64,000 nucleotides of DNA from Gordionus sp. m RMFG-2023 (lineage: Eukaryota > Nematomorpha > Gordioida > Chordodea > Parachordodidae). The notes under the pieces are model-generated. The model saw nothing but the letters and a program-made list of their open reading frames with translations. It was not told the DNA's origin and did no database searches. This document shows, one piece after another, positions 25,101-40,100 of this stretch. The translations under genes were made by a program, and so were the position numbers. Each line of letters begins with the position of its first letter. Positions within the stretch are counted from its first letter, which is position 1. The DNA lies in assembly GCF_954871325.1 (NCBI RefSeq), contig NC_088775.1:28621561-28685560 (forward strand). Direction: 5' to 3'.

Positions 25101-28100
25101 TCGGGCCGGTTTTATGAAAGGTATTTTAAACACCAAATAAAATTTTTCTCGGGTCAGGTCTAATTTAAAAAAATAGGTTCCAAAAGGCTTTAGTAGATTC
25201 TACACATTAGTTAAAGCAAAATCGAGATTTAAAATTAAAAAAAAGGTCTCTCAATGTATATTTCAAATCGTATTACCTATCCCGTAAATTCATACAATTT
25301 TGCTATAAATGTGTCATAAAAAATTATTTATCTTTACAACTTTCAATTATTCTATTTTGAACCTTTTTTCTCATATTTTATCGAACCATTCTTCCTAGTT
25401 TTTAATCGAGTTAATATTTCGGTTCTACCTCCCACACCCTCTGATCGACTTAAGTAGGCTAGCATATTTCGTTACCGCAATATTCTCATATAACTTCCAC
25501 ATGAATATTTATAAAAAAATTCATAAGCTTTATTATAATTTAACTTCGATGCTTAAAATTAAATGCAATATTTCCATTTTTAATTTTGTCCTTGCTGGGA
25601 ATGACTTGGATAATCGCATTACTATTATTTAGGCGAAGATCTAGGTGTTCTCTTCTAAGTCTTGTATTTTTTTATATATGAAATGGCTCATGAGGCCAAG
25701 AAATTGATTTTTACAATACACCCTTCTCGAGTGAATATTTTTTTTACTAGAATTCAAACCGAACACTAGGCTGTTAGCTATGTTTTTGTTGGGGAAAATT
25801 TTTTATTTTGATAAGGCATTTTATTTAAATAAAAATAAATCCCCATTCAGGCATCAAAACCTATTTCATAATAAAGCCCAAATCTCCCAAGGACGGGCCC
25901 ATCTTAGCCAACGTTACCCGAAACATGATCGGTTCTAAAGGGGTTACCCCGTTGGCCCCGCCAGTTTTAGCGGAAGCAACCGTTCGCCTTATACCTACAC
26001 GGGGCCTCAGTCTGCCTTATAATTACTCTGACAGTGAACTTCTGCTCTCAAATTCATTGAACCATAATAATGGAATCAAAGTCAACAACTCACGACTTCC
26101 GTTGGTAAGAATAAAGGATGCTAGTCCCACACATGTCCCGGCTAACGACGGACTTACAGAACCAAGCTTGAGCTTATACCTATCTTATACTACTCCCCCT
26201 TCCCCTCGGCAACTCCATATTCCTACCACAGTTCACTTACGCCCCGCTTTTTCGATGGATTCTGCCGCCTTCCCCATTGCAAACGAAGCCGACCAATTAT
26301 CTGAGTTACCACCATTCCGTGATGCCATCGTCATCCCTCGAGCTAATGGTTCCGTTAACGGCCCAACTAACGGTCAAGGTACTGCCAATCTCAACGGGAT
26401 ATTTCGCCGAGATATGACTCCTATCGAGATGACGGGCACTGACAGTTCCCACGGCCTCAATAAAAGGGTTTGAAGATATTTGTTATTATTTTAAAATAAA
26501 AATAATTAATTTTTTGTAAATTTAAGATATTTAATATGCCTCTGTTTCGAATATTATTTATTTTTTGATTGGACACCAATTTAGAGAATTCGAAGAAATG
26601 GGCTTTGTTAAATTTCTCTCAAAAAATTATAGACCTGGCTATTATACTCTAATAATAATATCCTCTGTTGAGTAATCATTTCCTTAACTAACCCTTATCA
26701 ACTTTAATTTTCTGTCCCTACAACAGTCACCAAATTATAGCGATAACCTCATATTGGCTGTGGCTCCATTAGATCGCCGTTGTGATCCCTGTATAATAAT
26801 TCAACGGAATTGCCTGTTCTTTAACAACAACATCGGTTTATATTGTAATTGGTCGCCATTCTACCTGTTTCCGGCTCTGATTTTGCCCCCCCCCCCAAAT
26901 ATGTCCAAGGGAAGAGATAATGTATATCAACCGGATTCGAATTGACTTTTATTGGAAAGGAAGAGGCTTACAGGAAGTTCTGAATTAAGGATTTACCTAT
27001 AGACCAAAATACTGTAATGAAACTATCTGATCCCATATAATAAGGTTAAGGTAGTTTTTTTAAACACAATAATTCAAATTATAGAATGATATTATGGCAA
27101 CTCAGCTGATTACAATGATCCTTTGATGTTTTGGTGAGCAACACTTAACCTCTAACTTTTCAATATTATTTTATTTTATATATATATTAGACCTGTGCGC
27201 CGATGTCTCAATCGACGGCGGCGGTATTTTTCAATTTTTTATCGGCGTTTATTAAATTGTCGGCGGCGGCGCGATATTTATTAAAAAAGTTTTTAATGAA
27301 TTTGATTTATAAATTAATGTTACATTTTTTATAATTTATTTGGGCCTCCAATTTAAATTTAATTGCATTTTTACTCAGATCTGAGTCACATAAACAACAC
27401 ATATTAATAATATCTAGACCTGTGCCGGCGCAATTTTCAAAAATCTAATCGACGGCCGGAGTTGCGCCGATTTTTAGCCGCCGTCAACAAAATTGGCGTA
27501 AATCGGCGCAGTTATAAATTTTTATAACATAAATGTTTTTAATTGCTTAATAATTTTTTTAAAAAAAACAAATAACACTACTCTACAGATATCTCAGCAT
27601 AATTTTTAATATTTATTTAATAGAAAACTCATTATAAATCCAAAATCGATTTCGTAATTTTATTATATGTATAAAAATTATTTTATTTAAATTTTCGGGA
27701 CATAATGTTGATCTCCTTGAATTTAACGTCTATCCAGCGGTTGAGAAAACTCTTTCACTAGGTGTGCTGGTCGCCGGAATGCAAAGAATTTTTTTGGCAA
27801 GCTTGGAAAGATTGGGAAGTTCACTCTTCTTTTCTCTCCAAAATTTTAGAACGTCCACATCTTGTGAATATCGTTTTCCAAGAAAACTGTGGCATTCTTG
27901 TTCTAAGTCACCTAACTTGGAATCATAATTTATATTTGTTGAATGTTTATTTGCTAATTTTGTCAAATAACTTGAATTTAATAATTCCTCTTGATCCTCA
28001 TTAGCTATATTTACTATCTGATTATCATCATTCTCTATAAGTTTAAGATGTTTTATTATAAATTCTGATGCTGAGCAATTTTGCTCTATTAAATACTTTG

Positions 28101-31100
28101 ACACAATTGTTAATTTTTGAAATCTTGGATCTAAAAGAGAAGCCAATACCTAGATAATTTTAAATAAGAAATAAAAGAATATACTTATATATTATTACTT
28201 GCAGATTACAAACCGGAAATAGTAGCGCAAGATTTTTTAGCATATTTTCCTTAAGTGAAATGTTCAGAACTATCACTATCATTTACTATTAAATGTGTTT
28301 CAATTTCACCTAAAAAGTAACGCCAAGTTTAAAGTAGGCCCCTTTTGTACTGAAAGAAATTCGACAGTTTCTTTAATTTTTGAAAGAAATGCATAGTTCT
28401 TCTACCAGATCAGATTCATAGTTTGATAATTTGAGAAAGTGCTTCCCAATTCTTTTCAAAACATTATTAATTAAATTCTTATTTAATCCAGATATGCTTT
28501 CTAGCATAATTAATATACTATGCCAACGTGTTGGGACATTTAATTTTAAGGTTTTCATATGCGTGGAATTATTGTTATTATTATCATTGGAATTGCCAAT
28601 TTAAAAACGGTTATCCGGGTATGGATCAGTACTGTCAAGATCTAACATGTCGGATGTTAAATCTATTGTACTTAAGCATTTTCTTTGATCTTCTTCGAAT
28701 ACAAATTCAACCTCTGCAGTATATTTTAGAGCAGTAATAATTTCTCTAATTCTTTTGATGAGATTTTCAACAAAAGGTACCTTTTTAATACAATCTACTG
28801 TAACCAGATTGTGTAAACCATGACCCAAACATAAGTGGTGTTCATATTCACCTAATCACACCTTTTCTAACATAAGGCCCAGCATCTGTGACCATTTGTA
28901 TTTTTTTCTTTTTTAAATTAAATTCCTCTTCTATTTTATCAATCTCAGTTAGAATAGTCTCAGCTGTGTGTTTTTGGGTTATATAATGTGTTGCTAAAGT
29001 AAAGTAAATTATTTCAAAATTATCATTTATTAAATGAAGTGTAAATGTAATATAGTTTCTTCTTCTGCATTGATCTGTTCACCTATCAAATGTAATTGAG
29101 CAAAATTTTGGCCCTGAGTTAATTTCTTCTTGTACATATGCTTTCATTGATAGGTAAACATCATTAAGAACAGTACGGCTTAGTGTTGTCCTGTCTGGCA
29201 AATCAAAATTAGAATTGATAACTTGATATTTCTAAAATAAGTATTTTGAAATTTATAACAGAAAATCATTATATCTCTAATTTATATTAAACAAATTAGG
29301 GAGAACTTTCAAGAAGAAATAAATTTGTTAAAAATTTATTCTGGGTTGCAAAGCTCAAAAACAAAGATGATTAAAACAAATGTATAAACAATTATCCAAT
29401 ATTATTTAAATCAATGTGTAATAATATTGTAAGTATGGCTATAAAATTCAACTATTATAAATCTTCCTCAGTAGCCATTGCTATTTCAATAGAACAAAAA
29501 AGACATAAAGGTAGATCTATTATTATTATAATAAATAATATATCTATAAATTTGATACCTTCAAAAAATCTTTCATCCCTATATTATCAATTGATTGAAT
29601 AGGTAATAAGTCGTCAGCACAACATAATAACACATAATTCCTCGCAGAAGCCATTTTTTAGAGGTTTTAGAATTTGTCTGGAATTTTGGTTTGGATATGT
29701 ATTATTTTTTTAAATCTTGCGATTTTGATGAAGTATCTGCTTTAATATTATGTTCAGAAGTCAAGTGTTTTAACAAATTTCCTGTGCTAATGTTTATTGA
29801 AAAGTTTTGAATTTTATAGCTAGATTATATTTTACAAAAAATATATTTTAATTTAGTAAAGATTTTGGCTATACATGAAAAAATAATATTTTAAAAAAAT
29901 ATACTGTGAAAATGGCTTATTTGAATCATCATCGTCTTTAATAGCCTTTTCTAAGCAACATATGCAGTAAAATTTGTCAGAATTTATGGAAATTGTTTTG
30001 TTATCTCTTTTTAAGTGTAAGTATCCAAAAAATTTCCAGACTATGGATTTTTTATTTTCCAGAGTTAGGTAGGATATTAAAATTATTTATTAAATGTAGA
30101 TGCATCCATTTTAAAAATATGTAAAATTATTGTAACTTTTAGAATTTTAGATTTTTGATTGATTGAATCTATAATGACGTCAATTGATTTTAAAATAGAA
30201 AATAAAAATTCATCAAAATCCTGATTGACATTAAAAAAAAATACAATAGTGATGTTGACCAATTATTAGAATAAAAAGGTATAAAATATGAAAGTACTTT
30301 TTGCGCCGGCGTGATTTTCTTAAACGGCGGCGTTTTCGGCGTAACTAGGCCGGCCGGCGCACAGGTCTAGATATCCTATTGATTTTTATTATAACAAATT
30401 GAAATATAAATTTAAATGCAAATAAAATATAAAGTATGACATATAATAAATCGGAATTCAAATTTAACAAAATTATAACTGTATAAAGAAGTCCTTTTTG
30501 CATTGAGTATTAATCCAGCAATGGAAAAAATTCTTTCGATGGGTGTACTGGTTGCAGGTATACAAAGAACCTTCTAAGTTAGCAAGCCTAGAAAGTTCCA
30601 GTCGCTTTTCTTCCAAAAGATTAATACATCCTTTTCTGGGATATGATGTTGGCTGAGCAAAATATGACATTCTTGTTTTGGATTACTAACGTTGTTGTAA
30701 TCGTTGCTTGGACGGGAATTTTATGAGCTATTTTAGCTATATAAGAACTGTATGTTTGCCCATTATCTTCAACTTGAATCTCACTTTGTGCATTTCTATC
30801 ATATTCTAAAAGTTCTAAATGTCTAGTTAAAAATTGCAATGATGTCGTAGAATTCTAAATTAAATATTCTAAAACAATTTTAAGATTTTGAAATCTGGGA
30901 TCAAGTGGAGTGGCTAATATCTAATGTTTAAAATATACTTTTATTAATAAAAATAATAACTTTAAGTTCAGTAATGGGAAACCTATGGTCAAGCTTCATT
31001 TTCATATTTTCTTTTAAGCAAATAATATCTGAGCAATCAGATCTATTGATTTGTATATGGGTTTCTATTTCACTGCGAAATAATAACCCTAAATTTATTG

Positions 31101-34100
31101 TCGATCCCAGGGAAGAAAGAAATTCCACAGGCTCTCGGAATAGATTTACTGTGTAGTAGCCCATCAATTATATCCCATTCATTATTAAAGAGTTTAAAAG
31201 ATTGTTTTCCTATTTTATTTAGAACATTATTATAGGAATTGTTTACACTGCGACTAGCATAATTAATATGTTGTGAGTTTTAGTATCAATTAGATTGGTT
31301 GATTCAATGCCATTTCTATTATTTGTCTCATCAGACATATCAAAATGGTCATCAAGGTATGGATCAGAATCATCAATATCCAAGATATTACCTGTCTCAT
31401 AAATTGACTGCAGACATTTACGATTCTCAGCCTCAATTTTACAATAAGATTTTATTTAAAGTACCACCAGACATAACTTGATTTATGATTAGTAGAGAGA
31501 GTTGTTATTTCATAATTGTATATAGGGTGGTTTAAAACGTGCAAGTCCATAAAAATAATTAATATATATTGTATGTGGAAATGAAATATGATGTAGGAAT
31601 GAATATAAATGAACACTATTCTATTATATATAGCAATTGAATACAATTCATATTTTAATTATATTAATGTTAATATTCAAATTTAAATAATAATAATAAT
31701 AGAATAGATAAATATAATTAAAACAGCATTCTAAAAATTATACACACCGCGCCGCCGCCATAAAAAAAATCGGTGGCGAGCCAGCTCACGTCAATAATCT
31801 TAATCGGTGGCTGTCCCGGCGTGAATAAAATTTCCAGCGGCGCCGGCGTGAGTCGGCTGCGCACAGATCTAATATATATATGATGATTTCAAGAACATAT
31901 CAACGTGAGTTTCAACCCGATCCCTTCAAATTTTTCTGAAATTTTTATTAGAGTTTGTATATGTTATAAGTAAAAATAAAAAAAATTTTTGGCCTCTGAT
32001 TCCAAAAGCGGCAGAGATACAGGCCTCTAAAGGTTGAAAAATGGGGCATCTCCCTTTAATTTTTGATATAATTTAGCTAAAAGCGTCATTAAAATCTCTA
32101 CATATAGCATTAGGCGTAGGCCTTTCAAGTTATATAAGTTAAATATTTTTTGAAAAATCTAAATGTCAAAATAGAAAACCGGAAATCATCATAAAATCAA
32201 ATAGACATTTTTTCTCTCTCAAATTTTTATATATATAGAAATAGGACTAATTAATAAATTTGCAAAATTTCATTGTCTCAAGCATAGGTTTAGGAGATAT
32301 GGCATTTTAATCATTAGTTAATTGTAAAATTTTTTAATAAATATTTCATTATTTTATGCATTTAAATAAAAGATTAAATAATTGGGAGGGGCCTCTATTG
32401 TTAATTTATGTGATATATTTATAAATCGTTCCTAAGATTCGATTTGGATAAATATATACGTTGTAGAGGCCTAAGAAATGTACTTTCCTTGTATGATTAA
32501 CCAGATTAATTCATTAATGATAAAACTTGCATTTTATCTGACGAAAAAATAAAAAATATGTTTTGAAAATTTTTTCAGAAGATAATTTTAGTATTAATGA
32601 TGAATGTGAAATTATTAAACAAGTGGAATATTGACAGTTTTACAAAAATCTTGGACCCTAGAAACAAGAGGAATTTTCTACGATTGGATCCATAGCAAGG
32701 ATATCAAAAAAATTGGTCAAGGAAAATGATATTTTATTCAATCTAATATAAAGGCTGGGAGAGTTTTTATAGACTATATTATAGATAATTGGAAAATTTC
32801 ATAATTTCGATTAAAAGAGTCATGATACCTGCTAAAACTAAAATAATTGGTTTTCTTAAAATTTAAAAATTTATCAAAATTTTTTTTCTTCGGATTATGT
32901 AGTACTCAATATATAAATAAAATTTAGTGTCTAAGCCATAATTGATTGGAATCAATAGCATTATAAAAGCTATATGGTGGTGGATAAAATATAGAATTAT
33001 TTATTCTTTAATTAATTATATTAAAAATTTTAAATTATTTATATTATTTAATAAAATATAATTATTTTTGTGTTTTTCTTTTTTATCCACTAATCCCGTT
33101 TCTTATAATTGGCGCAACTCTATAAAATAAATTATAGCTTGTTTATATAAACAAAATAAATCTCAACTCAATTAATAAAATATATAAATAATTTATTATG
33201 TATATAAATCTTTCTAATTCTCATCTTTGATGAAATTATTACGTCTCTATTGCAAGTGGTTATAGTGTATGAATAAGAATAACAATTTTACAATTCATGG
33301 ACCCACTACATCTAGGTGCCCAGATATCTAACAATGGCTCCACTATTCTCTAGTATTTCTCTCATAACATTACCAATAACATCATATATAGGAACTAAGA
33401 ATTCTATAAGATAATCTACCACAGTGGATAATATAATTTTAACTTCATTGCAAGGCCTGTTACCATTACCATGCACTAATTTGTCTCTTACAAATTTAAT
33501 ACAGAGCAATGTAATGTTTGTAGCGATCCTGATCATTTTTGGTCAAACATTTTTCTTACTCAAGATTTTCCAGCAACCTTATTTAGAAATACCAAGGTGA
33601 GGTTGTACGGCACTCATAAAAGATGAACGACGCAATATCAAAATGACAACAAATCTATGACATCTACTACAAAATGCGCGGATTTTCTTCATCTAATACA
33701 GATTGTGTATCATGATCACTATCATATATAAAATCTTCATCCTCACTGTTAACTACATTGTCATAATCACCTCTAATAAAATAATATTACATCTTAAATA
33801 ATTTTATATTCACTTTTAAATCATATGGTCTATAATTTATGTACTACAAAATTGTCAAAATAAGCCAAAATTGATTTCAAAGAATTATTAATGTTCAAAA
33901 GAATTGATTTACTCTATTTTTTCTTTCAGCTGCTAATGTCTCAATGATCTTGAATTTCAGGAAGGATGGTAAACTTAGATTTTATATAATTTAAATATAT
34001 TCAAAGATTAACTTGAAAATCTTGATGGAGAAAGAGGTAGTGATGGACAAAGCCAATCCTCAACTAATTCTAGATCTACGTCTATCTAATCAATATCTGA

Positions 34101-37100
34101 TCAAACTGAACCTGTTAATGCAAGGCGATAAAATTCTTTAATATGGAATCATTATCTTCATGATTTTAAAAAGAAATTGACAAATGTAAAATAAGTAAGG
34201 TAGAAATGATGTGTAAGAAAAAACCACCTCTGCAAAATTAATCACAATAGAAGATTTCATCAAAAGACTCAAAATAACAATACAATAGAAAACTATTTTA
34301 ATAATTTAACCAGAACAAATATTGATGATGTTAAACATTATTTATTAAAATTTTTGCTCAGTCAAATATACCACTTAAAATTCTTGCCACAAATGAATTT
34401 AAATCATTCCTATCTTAAAAAATTGTTCAATACCCTCAATTAAACTGTATAGGAATGAAATTAATAAAGAATTCAATAAAGTTAAAATAATTTTAAATGT
34501 TTTAAAGTGCTAAATCAACTTTACCACCGACATATGGTCAAGCTCTATTATGTACCATTTTTAGGGTTGGCCTGAATTATTATTCGATTTGGAAATTTTT
34601 CTAAAGCTTATAAAGATTAAATTATTTTTTACAAAAAACAGATTAGACTTTGAATTCCCAAACTAATTGTCATTGGCATATCAAAATTTACAGAAAATAA
34701 ACGAAATAAAACCCAATGATTTCATATAACGTTATACAAACAAATTGGCTAAGAACACCCGATTTTTAGAATTAGAATTGCTTATAAAAATATAGAAATT
34801 ATTTCTTCAATCTAATATTCAAATTTTCTATAAATGTACAATGATCTCATTTTATAAACAGCAAATTATAATATAGGAAAAATATAATATAGAAAAAATA
34901 TAATTATGCAAGATCCGAATTTGACAATAACCAGTTTTTCAAGCATAAAGTCTTTCTAATGGTTTCTTCCTTCAAAAAAATTCTATTATTCATGATCATA
35001 TTTGTCTCAATTTAGAATAACCGCTCACATGAAGCCGAATATCTCTGAATGGACAATATATCAGTTGCCATTTTCGACAACACGGGAAAACGATCTCTAT
35101 GAAATCCCCAATTTTAGCGGGCTCTTATTTGAAGTGATTCTTAATTCATTAAGATATGTTTCAACCTCGCATATGAGGTGATATTTTGGATAAAAATTCT
35201 ATCCATATTTGATAGTACTATTGGGTTAACTGTTGTATCGATATTATATTTTACTTTGTACCCATTATATTACCCTTAAATTTTTGTAATAGATTTTTTG
35301 TATCTATGTTATATGACGCAAGTAATTGATCAATGCACTTTTAGTCTAGGATCTAATATGCTTTATATTATGGTTTCAATATTTGTTAGGTTATAATAAT
35401 TTTCTATTTTGTCAATAGCACTGATAGTGTTTATGAAATCGCTGTCAAATGAATTTAAATGTTCCGTTAAAGAAACATCAAAAGGGATGACAAGATTTAA
35501 GGTAGGTATGTGTCATCAGATATGTTCTCTAAAATCAAAAAAGGTCTTTAATTTTTTATGTATATTTATTAAAGTCGTCAAATCATCCTAGTAAAAAATA
35601 TTAATTAGTAAATTTACTTTACTCAGTTGTCTTTCTTCGATATCAGATATCTAAGTCAGAACTTCGTCAAAGGCCGATCTCATTTTAATAGCTCTTTCGA
35701 CCATTATATAAGAGCTCTAACATCTTATGGATGTGTCTAATTTTAATTTTATATTTCATCGGGGGAAGTAAGGAAGAGCATACATTTTTCATAATATTTG
35801 TCTTTATAAAAGATTTATGAATAGCCTTAATGATTGTTCTTAATTTTGATAAGTACTACTAAATTGAATACGTGTGCAAAACATCGTACATGTAAAATTG
35901 TACAAGTTGGATGTTTTATACGAATAATTTTTATGAAAGTTGAATTCGAGTTTGCATTATCACAAGTAATTGCTTACTTATATCGATATTATAATTTGAT
36001 AAAACTCTCCATATATATTTCACCAGAATGTGAATCAGTAAATGGTACTATATCTAATAACAGTTACTTCATCTCATATTTTTCATCTATAAAGTGGCAG
36101 GTCAACTCTAAAAATGGTACATTAGTAGGCATATGTCGGTGATAAAGTTGATTTGGCACTTTAAATCATTTATGATTATTTTAACTTTGTTGAATTGTTT
36201 ATCATAAATTTCATTCATATATAGTTTAATTGTGGGTATTGATCAATTTTTGGCGTTAGGATTTAATGCTATAACAAATGATTTAAATTCATTTGTGGCA
36301 AGAATTTTAAATGGTATATTTGACTTGGGAAAAATTTTAATAAATATTGTTAATATCATCAATATTTGTTTTGGTTAAATTATTAAAATAATTTTCTAGT
36401 GTATTATTTTGAATCTTTTGATAAAATCTTTTATTGTGATTAATTAGTGCAGAGGTGGTTTTTTTTCTTACACATTATATCTACCTTACTTATTTTACAT
36501 TTGGAAGTTTCTTTTTAGAATCATAAATATAATGATTCCGTATTAAAGAATTTTTTTGCCTTGCATTAACAGATTCAACTTGATCAGTTGATTAGATAGA
36601 CGTATATCTAGAACTAGTTGAGGTTTGGCTTTGTCTATCACCACCTCTTTCTCCATCAAATTTTCAAGTTGATCTTTGAATATATTTGAATTATATAAAA
36701 TCTAAGTTTACCCTCCTTCTTGAAATTCAAGATCATTGAGACATTAGCAGCTGAAAGAAAAAATCTTTAAATTTAAAAAAAACTTAAGAAACAATAAATC
36801 AATTAAACCTTCAGTATATTTAAATTATATAAAATCTAAGTTACCATCTTTCCTGAAATTCAAGATTATTGATACATTAGCATACATTAGCAGCGGAAAG
36901 AAAAAATCTTTAAAATTTAAAAAAACTTAAGAAACAGTAAATAAAGTAAACCTTCAGAACATTAGTAATTCTTTCAAATCAATCCTTGCTTATCTTGACA
37001 ATTTTATTAGAGGTGATTATGACAATGTAATTAACAGTGAGGATAAAGATTTTATATATGATAGTGATCATGATACACAATCTGAATTAGATGATAAGAT

Positions 37101-40100
37101 ATATTAGTTGAAACAGACAATAGATTTAAATTATTTTGGTAAACATGTGATCATTTACCATAGTATAATAATCTTTAAAATTAACTAAAAATAAGGTTAC
37201 TAAATGGAAAAAGGATTTTCCTAATCAAAGAATAAAAACTCGGCAACAAATTTAATTATTCATCTGCCAGGAGTAAAAGGGAAAGAAACAGACACTCCAG
37301 AAAAATGTTTTGACTTGTTCATAACACCAAAAAGGTTGAAGAGATTATTAATCATACCAATGAAAAAATTAAAATTTGTACCAATATGAAAGTTCAACTA
37401 AAGAAATTGATGTAACAGAATTCAAGGCATTATTGGGAATACTTTATTTAGCATTAATTTTTAAATCAATAAATATAAGTCAATTAATAATTCTTGCAAT
37501 TCTTTTTCTTTTATTTCATATCACAAATAATATATTCAAATTCATATGATAATATATTCAAATTCATATGATAATATATTCAAATTCATATGATAATATA
37601 TTCAAATTCATATGATAATATATTAATGAAAATAAACATTTTACAAAAAATAACAATTCAATTCATATCAGTTTCCGTCGCAGGAGTGGGGATATGGTTC
37701 TTTGTAGCTCAATTATAATTATTATATCGTTTTGATTGGTTATCATTATCAATATTAACTTTTTTAATTATATTTATAATATCATGTTCATCTGATCAAA
37801 TGTAGTTTCATCTTTTTGTATTAATTTTGTGTACTTTATAGCTGTTTCTACTGCATTAGCTATTTGAATAGCCTTATTTATATCTAAATCATCCTCGGAT
37901 AATCTGTAATATTTTACGATTTTTAGTCCAAATATGAATTTATTTCTTAAAGCAGTATTCATCCAAATTCACAAGTAGTTGATAATTTTCGAAAATTTTG
38001 TATATAGTCTACTAATTTTTTTGATAAAATTATATCTCGGTTTAGGGTGAAACAATTTGATTAAAAATAATGTCTTTGTTTCCCGGACTATCAGGTGCAC
38101 ATAAATTTACCAGTATTTTCTAAGTATCGCATCCTATTGTTGTTAATAACAGTGATTTATCTTATGATGAATTTAAACTTGGTTGTGTGTTTTTAAATTC
38201 TTTAAATATGTTACCAAATTTTGTAACACAGGTTTAAATCCGTTAGACATTTTATCGACTGCCCCATTCTTGAAGTATATCTTTTATTGTATTATTTGAT
38301 AAAATTGAATTTTTCTTGAGTATTCACATTCACAATAAAAAATCCAAAATAATAAAAATAAACATTTTTCAAAAAATTTTCAAAATTAATGAAATAAACA
38401 ATTTAATATATAACACATACCAATAATTGTTACAACGCTAATATATTTTGCCATTCACGCCCTAGCCTTCTTCAAGGATCCAGAGCATCACATTACATCG
38501 AAGACCGATAATACATATGAAGGCTTCTACCCTAGACAAAGATGACAATTAATATAATTCGATCTAACCACATCAGTTTCCTATTTTCTGGATAAGAATT
38601 GATTTAATTAATAAAGATATTATCATCATTATGTTATAAATTTTCTATTTATATAATGTTCTTATGTTGTCAGATTACCTTAAATTAAACAATATTTAAT
38701 AAATTGACTACGATTTAAAAAAAACTTATATAATTCAGTAAAAAATGGGAATTATTTATTTCACGTTCCTATTCTTTTATTTCTAGCGAAAATGTGTATG
38801 CCGCTTTGGGATATGGAATCCGCGATGATTCGACTCCATTTATAACCTTTTTACCGAGGGCAATTTTTTAAATTTGAGAAAATCTGATTTGAACTTAACT
38901 TTTAAAAGAAAGAAAGTTAATATATAATATTTAAAAAGCAGAGTAGTTAACCCATGCTGGATTTACATTGACGCCTTGAATACTGGTTATATACTCATTT
39001 TATACAAGTAATTTTTTCATTATTTTCTTATCAAGCCCGACGACCAACACGCTAAGCGACCAAATTTAGCCCGGCAAATCAGTGCGGGTATGTACTCTAG
39101 TCGTTCCTCCATAACCGATCTGGTGGCGGAACGCTATGATATAAATAATACTAACTACCTATTCGATGACGAACGGTTACCCGTCCGGTCTGGGAAACGT
39201 TTACCCTCTTCCCTAGCTAAGGATGTTAAGTATATACATTTTTCTTCTTTTAAAACTGGTAACACCCCTTCACGATTAAAAAAAATATTTCTTTATCCTT
39301 CCCTTTAATTTTGCCCAAATTGAGGGTTTATATTTTCTATGACTTGATTCCATTTATACGAATACTGTTATTATTCGTCGTTTATTTTATTTAAACCAGG
39401 GACTCGTTAAACTTTAGTTGTTAAAACCTATAACGGTTATTACTTTCCGGGGTTGAATATATCTTCGGCTAAGAATTACAGTGTTAATATCCATTTTTAT
39501 AATTTGTGTGCTGGAGAGCATTTAAAAAAAATTTCTTGCATTTTAAATACGAGATCACGATGTAATTATGCAATTATTTAACATTTAGAATTAATTTATA
39601 TTTTGCAAGAAAAAATTTGGTTAATTTCTGTTTTGGATTTTATGTATACTCATGGTAAAGCACTAAAAGCCCAAAGGCACGCTCGTTTCATCATTTGTTA
39701 AAATAAAAGTATAATGACAATTAAGCAATCAGGGATTTTTATGCTCTTGATTTATAAATTGAAATATAGAGTATTATAAATGAAACATCCATATGTAAAG
39801 CTACAGATTGTGATATAATTATGAAAGGTTATCGGTTCAAATCCTGAGCGTCACATCAAAAGAAATCATTTTTTAAAACTTGCTAAAATCAAAATATCAT
39901 AACAAAACCAGAAGAGATCTAAAAAAATATTAAGAGGACATTAAGCCAACAGGCTCTTGAAGGGGCATTTTAAATAATAAATATCTTAGACTTTTGGCAA
40001 AATCGAGTAATCGATACCCCGAATTATAAATTGTCTGATGTTATATTGGCAGTGCCAGCTACTCAAGTTAGCTTAGAAAGATGTTTTTCGTAAAAAAATG

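Larger units (their letters stand above)
27188..31871 (-). mobile_element. Outer hAT transposon (ZBED-like), carrying a second hAT
   Basis: The ends are tagacctgtgcgc and the inverse of tagatctgtgcgc. Flanks are atatatat on both sides (27180-27187, 31872-31879), identical but low-complexity. cggcgg and ccggcg words cluster just inside both ends. The interior is broken by the inner element at 27415-30369. Excluding it, about 1.7 kb remains, so the outer copy has lost most of its coding region. It lies in intron 4 of the cyclase gene, antisense to it. Confidence 0.8.
33690..37100. repeat. Large inverted duplication of a hAT/piggyBac-like junction
   Basis: 33690-34640 recurs inverted at about 36190-37095. 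Landmarks in both arms: a tgattatgacaatgta block with agtgatcatgatacacaat, gaatttcaggaa, aaagccaa..ctcaact, aaaataagtaaggtag and cttgccacaaatgaattt. The arms are clearly alike but not identical. Between them the right-hand hAT copy continues on the - strand to about 34900. The right arm also has an internal tandem duplication of about 130 bp (36720-36950). Confidence 0.75.
26468..39035 (+). other. Cyclase intron 4, 12.6 kb, packed with transposons
   Basis: It holds the nested hAT pair (27188-31871), an inverted hAT/piggyBac-like duplication (33690-37480) and a Ty3/Gypsy-like relic (37680-38300). 31880-33300 is AT-rich with no feature I can name. A polyC run lies at 26887. Confidence 0.8.

Noticed and set aside
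32600-32830. Possible coding trace in intron 4 (KNLGP, AGRVFIDYIIDNW)
   Set aside because: Too short and broken, and no family match I can defend.
37540-37628. CRISPR-like regular repeats
   Set aside because: The 22-bp units are directly adjacent with no spacers; it is a simple tandem repeat.
39820-39850. tRNA or SINE from a perfect B-box-like ggttcaaatcc
   Set aside because: No A box or stems at the right distance.
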